This document shows positions 57,753 to 64,000 of a DNA stretch of 64,000 nt, one piece after another. The notes beneath the pieces are model-generated. The model searched no databases, was not told where the DNA came from, and saw only the letters and a program-made list of their open reading frames with translations. The position numbers and the translations under genes are program-made. Origin of the DNA: Raineyella sp. W15-4 (GTDB taxonomy: Bacteria > Actinomycetota > Actinomycetes > Propionibacteriales > Propionibacteriaceae); NCBI RefSeq assembly GCF_033170155.1, contig NZ_CP137079.1:2232001-2296000 (forward strand), written 5' to 3'. Every line of letters begins with the position of its first letter. The first letter of the stretch is position 1.

Positions 57753-58838
57753 GTGTCCGATCACCCGATCCGTGTCGCCATCGTCGGCGTCGGTAACTGC
57801 GCCTCGTCCCTGGTCCAGGGCGTGCACTTCTACCGAGACGCCGATCCGAGCGACACCGTCCCCGGCCTCATGCACGTGGAGTTCGGCGACTACCACGTCA
57901 ACGACGTGCACGTCGTCGCCGCCTTCGACGTCGACGCGGAGAAGGTCGGTCTCGACCTCGCCGACGCGATCAAGGCCGGCCAGAACAACACCATGACGTT
58001 CAGCGAGGTGCCGCCCACCGGCGTCACCGTCCAGCGCGGCCACACCCTCGACGGTCTCGGCAAGTACTACCGCGAGACCATCACCGAGTCCGCCACCGAG
58101 CCGGTCGATGTCGTCGGCGCCCTGAAGGCCGCCGAGGTCGATGTCGTGGTCTCGTACCTGCCGGTCGGCTCCGAGGAGGCCGACCGCTTCTACGCCCAGT
58201 GCGCCCTCGACGCCGGTTGTGCCCTCGTCAACGCGCTGCCGGTGTTCATCGCCGGCACCCCGGAGTGGGCGCAGAAGTTCGCCGACGCCGGACTGCCGAT
58301 CATCGGCGACGACGTCAAGTCCCAGGTCGGCGCCACCATCACACACCGGGTGCTCGCCCACCTCTTCGAGGAGCGCGGCTACACCGTCGACCGGACCTAC
58401 CAGCTGAACGTCGGCGGCAACATGGACTTCAAGAACATGCTGGAACGCGACCGGCTGGAGTCCAAGAAGATCTCCAAGACCCAGGCGGTCACCTCGAACG
58501 TCACGCACGAGTTCGCCGAGAAGGACATCCACATCGGCCCGTCCGACTACGTCGGCTGGCTGGACGACCGCAAGTTCGCCTTCGTCCGGCTCGAGGGGCA
58601 CGGCTTCGGCAACGCGCCGATCAGCCTGGAGTACAAGCTCGAGGTGTGGGACTCCCCCAACTCCGCCGGGGTGATCATCGACGCCATCCGGGCCGCGAAG
58701 ATCGGCCTCGACCGCGGCATCGGCGGCCCGCTGACCTCGGCCGCCAGCTACCTGATGAAGTCTCCGCCGGAGCAGCGTCCCGACGACATCGCCCGGGCGG
58801 ATCTGGAGGCGTTCATCCGCGGCGAGCGCGAGCGCTGA
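57753..58838 (+). CDS. ino1: Inositol-3-phosphate synthase
   Basis: 361 residues, the short actinobacterial type. NAD site [16 protein letters not shown] and the family's [23 protein letters not shown] and SKTQAVTSN stretches. Makes inositol-3-phosphate for phosphatidylinositol and mycothiol. GTG with AAGGAG. Convergent with mshA, which uses its product. Confidence 0.96.
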   Translation: MSDHPIRVAIVGVGNCASSLVQGVHFYRDADPSDTVPGLMHVEFGDYHVNDVHVVAAFDVDAEKVGLDLADAIKAGQNNTMTFSEVPPTGVTVQRGHTLDGLGKYYRETITESATEPVDVVGALKAAEVDVVVSYLPVGSEEADRFYAQCALDAGCALVNALPVFIAGTPEWAQKFADAGLPIIGDDVKSQVGATITHRVLAHLFEERGYTVDRTYQLNVGGNMDFKNMLERDRLESKKISKTQAVTSNVTHEFAEKDIHIGPSDYVGWLDDRKFAFVRLEGHGFGNAPISLEYKLEVWDSPNSAGVIIDAIRAAKIGLDRGIGGPLTSAASYLMKSPPEQRPDDIARADLEAFIRGERER

Positions 58839-58850
58839 TCCACGGCGGGA

Positions 58851-58886
58851 CACGGCGGTCATCCGGAGTCCCGGGTGGCCGCCGTG
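58851..58886. terminator. Hairpin between ino1 and mshA
   Basis: CACGGCGG (58851-58858) and CCGCCGTG (58879-58886), 20-base loop, between the convergent ends. Confidence 0.55.
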
Positions 58887-58907
58887 GTGTGTCGACCGCA
58901 GCGCGCG

Positions 58908-60167
58908 TCAGCAGCAGGTGGCGGCGCAGGCCGGGGCGCGGCGACCGTGGCGGAGGACCGAGGAGTAGACCGCGGCGACCCGGTCGGCGGTGACCGCCCA
59001 GGTCATCCCCGCCGCCCGGAGGGCCCCGGCCCGGCCGAGGGCGCGGCGGCGGACCGGGTCGACGACCAGGGCGCGCAACGCGTCAGCCCAGGCCCGTGGC
59101 GTACGGTCCGCGACCAGCACCCCGGTGCGGCGGTCCCGGACGGCGTCGGCGAGCCCGTCGATGCGGCTGGCGACGACCGGGGTGGCGCAGGCCTGGGCCT
59201 CCAGGGCGACCAGGCCGAAGGTCTCCGAGGACGAGGGAACGGCGACGATGTCCGCGGCCCGCATCCGGTCCGCCAACACCGGCCCGGGCACCGCGGGCAG
59301 GAAGCCGATCGACGCCCCCAGGCCGTGGTGGGCAACCATGGCCCGCAGCCGGGCCAGATAGTCCGGGTCGCCGTCGCCGACGATCGTCAGGTGCACCGGG
59401 AGTCGGTCGGGGGCGAGCAGCCGCATCGCCTCGATCAACAGATCGGGACCCTTCAGCGGCTGCAGTCGGGCGGCCATCAGGATCTCCACCGGGGCACCGC
59501 TCGGCATCACGCCACCGGGGCGGATATCGCGGCGGTCGTGGCGTGGCGGATGGTGGATGTGCGGGTCGATGCCCGGGGTGATCACGTGCAGCCGATCGGC
59601 GGGCGCACCGTAGAGCTCGTGCAACTGACGGGCCTCGGTGGGGGTGTTGACCACCAGGGCGTCGGAGGCGCTGACGACGACCCGCTCCCCGGCGATGCGG
59701 ACGTCCGGTTCGGGGGCCTCGCCCGCCGAGGCATGCAGGTTCTTCACCAGGGCGCTGGTGTGCAGGCTGGTCACCAGCGGCGCCGCCAGCCGATCGGCCA
59801 CCTCGACCCCGGCCATCGCCGACAGCCAGTAGTGGGCGTGCACGACCTGTCCCGGGCCGTCGCCGGCGCCCGCGACGACCGCGTCGGCGAACGCGCCGAC
59901 GTGGTGACGGAGCTGGGTCTTGTCGAGGTGGGAGGTCCCGGGCAGCGCGACATGGCGCACCTCGAGGCGCTCCGCGAGCCGGCGCCGGGGCGGCTCGCTC
60001 TCGTGCAGACGGGCGGCCCACAGGGTCACCGGGATGCCATGCTCCGCCAGCTTCGCGGCGAGGTGGGCGACGTACACGTTCATCCCGCCGGCGTCCCCGA
60101 CCCCCGGTTGGGCCAGCGGCGAGGTGTGCATCGAGAGCATGTGCACATGTCGAGGCTGGCCGGGCAT
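58908..60167 (-). CDS. mshA: D-inositol-3-phosphate glycosyltransferase (MshA)
   Basis: 419 residues, GT-B family 4. It moves GlcNAc onto inositol-3-phosphate, first step of mycothiol. Seen: MHTSPLAQPGVGDAGGMNVY, VHAHYWLSAMAG, ILMAARLQPLKGPDLLIEA and VPSSSETFGLVALEAQACATP with the E-x7-E motif. TAGCAT (minus strand, 60175-60180) is 7 bases before the ATG at 60167; an ATG 9 bases upstream overlaps it, so 60167 is chosen. Two Cys end the protein. Confidence 0.93.
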   Translation of the reverse strand: MPGQPRHVHMLSMHTSPLAQPGVGDAGGMNVYVAHLAAKLAEHGIPVTLWAARLHESEPPRRRLAERLEVRHVALPGTSHLDKTQLRHHVGAFADAVVAGAGDGPGQVVHAHYWLSAMAGVEVADRLAAPLVTSLHTSALVKNLHASAGEAPEPDVRIAGERVVVSASDALVVNTPTEARQLHELYGAPADRLHVITPGIDPHIHHPPRHDRRDIRPGGVMPSGAPVEILMAARLQPLKGPDLLIEAMRLLAPDRLPVHLTIVGDGDPDYLARLRAMVAHHGLGASIGFLPAVPGPVLADRMRAADIVAVPSSSETFGLVALEAQACATPVVASRIDGLADAVRDRRTGVLVADRTPRAWADALRALVVDPVRRRALGRAGALRAAGMTWAVTADRVAAVYSSVLRHGRRAPACAATCC

Positions 60168-60222
60168 GGTCGCCATGCTATCCCGCGGTCGGCGGCGGGG
60201 CGGTGGAACGACCGGACGCGTG

Positions 60223-61344
60223 CTAGCCAGTGGTCCCGGACCCGGTGCTGCCGGAACCGGTGCTGCCCCCGGTACCGCTGCCGCTGCCGGTACCGGTGCC
60301 GGAGGTCCCGTCGGTGCCGGAGGTGCCCGAACCACTGGTCCCCGACCCGGTGCTCCCGGAACCGCTGGTGCCGCCGGTCCCTGTGCTGGACGACGACCCG
60401 GCACCGGACCGGGCGCCACTGCTCGCCGAGGGCTGGGCGGGGGTGGCGACCGTGGACGGTGTCGCCTTCGTCGAGGCGGCCCCGTCTGTCCCGGACCCGG
60501 TGCCGGTGGTGCCGGTCGAGTCGCCCTGCCGGTCCTGACCGGTGGTCGAGGTGTCGGTGCTGGTCCGGGCAGCCTTGCCGGTGCCGGCCAGCTGACTGGT
60601 GCCGGGGGTGATCGGGGTCGCCGAGCCGTGCTCCAGTCCGACCATCAGGCCCAGCCCGAGCGCGGTCGCGGCGAGAGCCGTCAGCCCGGTGACAAGGACC
60701 ATCCGGCGGCTGATCCTGATCGGCAGCCGGCCGCCGCCGGGGGCGGGCCGGGTGCTGTCGGTGGTCGCGGCGTCGGCAGTGTCCTCCGCGGACTCCGGCA
60801 GGTCGTCGTGGTGCCGCCGCCAGACCCGCCGCAACCGGTGGGTGCCGCTGCGCAGGGTGTTCTCGTAGATGTTGAGGGCCAGGGTGGTGATGATGCTGGC
60901 CAGGGCCGCGCCGATCACGGTCCCGACCGCCCCGAGGTGACCGCCGATCAGGGTGGACGTGGCGGCCGCCCCGGCGCCGGCGACGATGCTGGTCACCTTG
61001 GGATGGTTCCAGCCGGAACCCCCCTTGTCCTTGCCGGCCACGCCGGCGGGCCGGGGGGATCCCGGGCCGGCGGTCAGCACCGGCTCCGACGGGGCCGGGG
61101 AAAGTTCGGGCGGCTCGGGGGTGATGTCCAGTCCCGGGGTCACCCGGATCGCCGGGCGTACGGCCGTCTCCGGTGCCTGTCCGGCGGTGTCGACCGGGCG
61201 GGTCGCGGCACCGAGGACGGGCGACGCGGGGGCGGCACCGAACGGCGCCGGCGCCGGGATCCCGCCGTCAGCACCCTGGCCGACGCCGCCGACAGCGCCG
61301 GTGGTCGTGGAGTCGTTGCTGATGTCACTGCCTCGGCCGGTCAT
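60223..61344 (-). CDS. Membrane protein with low-complexity Gly/Ser/Thr tail
   Basis: 373 residues, no family recognised. N-terminal Pro/Ala-rich part, a hydrophobic Gly-rich segment (IVAGAGAAATSTLIGGHLGA and following), an Arg-rich loop (HRLRRVWRRHH), one clear membrane helix (MVLVTGLTALAATALGLGLM) and then a ~115-residue extracellular tail of Ser, Gly and Thr ending in GSG-type repeats. The tail may span or reach the cell wall. Start M is the first with local ribosome site-like AGG; uncertain. Downstream neighbour is mshA. Confidence 0.65.
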   Translation of the reverse strand: MTGRGSDISNDSTTTGAVGGVGQGADGGIPAPAPFGAAPASPVLGAATRPVDTAGQAPETAVRPAIRVTPGLDITPEPPELSPAPSEPVLTAGPGSPRPAGVAGKDKGGSGWNHPKVTSIVAGAGAAATSTLIGGHLGAVGTVIGAALASIITTLALNIYENTLRSGTHRLRRVWRRHHDDLPESAEDTADAATTDSTRPAPGGGRLPIRISRRMVLVTGLTALAATALGLGLMVGLEHGSATPITPGTSQLAGTGKAARTSTDTSTTGQDRQGDSTGTTGTGSGTDGAASTKATPSTVATPAQPSASSGARSGAGSSSSTGTGGTSGSGSTGSGTSGSGTSGTDGTSGTGTGSGSGTGGSTGSGSTGSGTTG

Positions 61345-61481
61345 CCTGGTGGAAATGATGCACTCCGTGTCGCTCTGCCCCGCGCCGTCAGCGACGCGGC
61401 TGGTTCCTGAAAGTCCGGACCGCCGTTGGCCCCCGTACCTCCACCATGCCACGACCGCTCCAGCGAGCGAAGCCCTGCGGC

Positions 61482-61512
61482 ACGACGTTCAGCCGGCTCC
61501 AACGACGTTCAG
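61482..61512. repeat. Direct repeat ACGACGTTCAG
   Basis: Two copies, 61482-61492 and 61502-61512, exactly 20 bases apart, each followed by CCGGCT after 0 or 2 bases. In the 198-base gap after the lepA stop, upstream of the 60223-61344 gene. Confidence 0.6.
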
Positions 61513-61542
61513 TGCCGGCTTCGACGTGCGGCGCGCCGGCGG

Positions 61543-63387
<1,845 letters not shown>

Positions 63388-63446
63388 GGTGGGATGGACT
63401 CTCCTGGTCGAGGGCGTACGGGGCGACCCCCAGTCTCTCACGGCGG

Positions 63447-63475
63447 CGAGGCCGCGGGATCCTCCCGCGGCCTCG
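63447..63475. repeat. Near-perfect palindrome in the lepA-rpsT gap
   Basis: 13-base arms CGAGGCCGCGGGA (63447-63459) and TCCCGCGGCCTCG (63463-63475) around a 3-base centre. It lies between divergent genes, so could be in the lepA 5' leader or a terminator facing rpsT's upstream side. The rest of 63388-63623 holds the rpsT promoter and leader. Confidence 0.7.
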
Positions 63476-63516
63476 GAACCGCGTGGTGGCCCGAGGCCTG
63501 CCCCACCGGCGCCTTT

Positions 63517-63545
63517 TTGGCGGTTTCCGGGGCGACTGGTAAGGT
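63517..63545 (+). promoter_or_regulatory. rpsT promoter
   Basis: TTGGCG (63517-63522), 17 bases, TAAGGT (63540-63545). Start predicted near 63552, giving a ~70-base leader. Confidence 0.6.
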
Positions 63546-63623
63546 ACTTGCTTGCGTTGTGTTCCGGCAGTGGGACGCGCGCCAGCCAGATCCCTAACGT
63601 CCGAGAGTACAGAGGCCTGCCCC

Positions 63624-63887
63624 GTGGCAAACATCAAGTCCCAGCAGAAGCGCATCAAGACGAACGAGAAGGCTCGTCAGCGCAACAAGGCGGTCAAGTC
63701 CGCCCTGCGCACCTACACCCGTCGCTTCGCCGAGGCTGTCGAGGCCGGCGAGACCGAGAAGGCCCAGCAGGCCGCTCGTGTCGCCCTCCGCCAGCTGGAC
63801 AAGGCCGTGACCAAGGGTGTCATTCACAAGAACCAGGCGGCGAACCGCAAGTCGTCGATCGCCAAGAAGGCCGCTTCGCTGGCCTGA
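63624..63887 (+). CDS. rpsT: 30S ribosomal protein S20
   Basis: 87 residues. [20 protein letters not shown] opening, highly basic, with [16 protein letters not shown] at the end, typical bS20. GTG start with AGAGG upstream. Divergent from lepA. Confidence 0.96.
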   Translation: MANIKSQQKRIKTNEKARQRNKAVKSALRTYTRRFAEAVEAGETEKAQQAARVALRQLDKAVTKGVIHKNQAANRKSSIAKKAASLA

Positions 63888-63902
63888 TCCGCCGCCCTTC
63901 CT

Positions 63903-63927
63903 GGTCCGAGGCCGTCGTTCCCGGACC
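63903..63927 (+). terminator. Possible rpsT terminator
   Basis: GGTCCG (63903-63908) and CGGACC (63922-63927), 13-base loop, 16 bases after the rpsT stop. Short stem, weak call. The last ~70 bases hold no gene I can support. Confidence 0.3.
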
Positions 63928-64000
63928 GGTAACCGCCGGTTCTCCTCGGCGAGCCGGTTTCCGGCCGGACGGTGGACAGCTCGACCAGAGCGGCGTGGGC

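Noticed and set aside
60223-60420. Short-period GC-rich repeats resembling a repeat array
   Set aside because: They encode the Gly/Ser/Thr tail of a continuous reading frame; no spacers of constant length, so not CRISPR.

Overview
This is a high-GC window with almost no intergenic space, so it comes from a chromosome of an Actinomycetota member. The supporting signs are the mycothiol genes (inositol-3-phosphate synthase and the MshA glycosyltransferase), the hrcA-dnaJ pair with a CIRCE box, DUF5709 and DUF3097 genes, many GTG starts, and many starts lying 6-7 bases after a TANNNT -10 box (leaderless mRNAs). A propionibacterial-type lineage is a guess; nothing here proves genus. No IS element, prophage, CRISPR array, rRNA or tRNA gene was found. 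No gene-free stretch exceeds 300 bases; the largest are 47608-47890, 43716-43991, 63388-63623 and 41663-41896, and each is described below.

Layout. 1-3753 (minus): a catechol meta-cleavage operon in the order ferredoxin, catechol 2,3-dioxygenase, GlcG/HbpS-like protein, IclR regulator, 2-keto-4-pentenoate hydratase and a second hydratase/decarboxylase cut by the window edge. 3916-8669: housekeeping genes (dgt, dusB, a NUDIX hydrolase with a small upstream ORF, glyS, a small ABM-domain protein). 8730-11881: a zinc uptake operon znuA-znuC-znuB-zur. 11900-17527: L-lactate utilisation (lutABC, lactate permease) with a divergent FadR-type regulator. 17422-23000: an FAD oxidoreductase, recO, uppS, a DinB protein, and leuA with a leader peptide. 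23038-26051: a two-component system and a divergent membrane protein. 26178-32006: argG, then the overlapping phoH-ybeY-corC-era operon and a DUF5709 gene. 32174-35982: a sulfate-type ABC transporter. 36091-38910: a large FAD/Fe-S lactate- or glycolate-type dehydrogenase carrying the same operator motif as the lactate permease region.

38954-49279 is the most distinctive region. It is an aromatic catabolic island with an HsaA-like flavin monooxygenase, a flavin reductase fused to an IclR-like effector domain, an HsaC/BphC-like extradiol dioxygenase, an HsaD/BphD-like hydrolase, two MFS transporters, an IclR regulator, and a protein made of two TetR units in tandem. Its product, a 2-hydroxydienoate, would feed the hydratase/decarboxylase genes at the left edge, so the two clusters probably act in series.

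49382-63887 is housekeeping: tgt, rsmE, dnaJ, hrcA, a metallo-beta-lactamase-fold protein, an inositol-phosphatase-family gene, DUF3097, hemW, ino1, mshA, a low-complexity membrane protein, lepA and rpsT.

Regulatory signals that can be read directly include paired TGGTC-N-GACCA operators at both lactate loci, a CIRCE box, CRP-like TGTG-N8-CACA sites in front of both aromatic clusters, a duplicated CTGTA-N8-TACAG operator in front of the second cluster's IclR gene, and a leucine-rich leader peptide plus hairpin in front of leuA.
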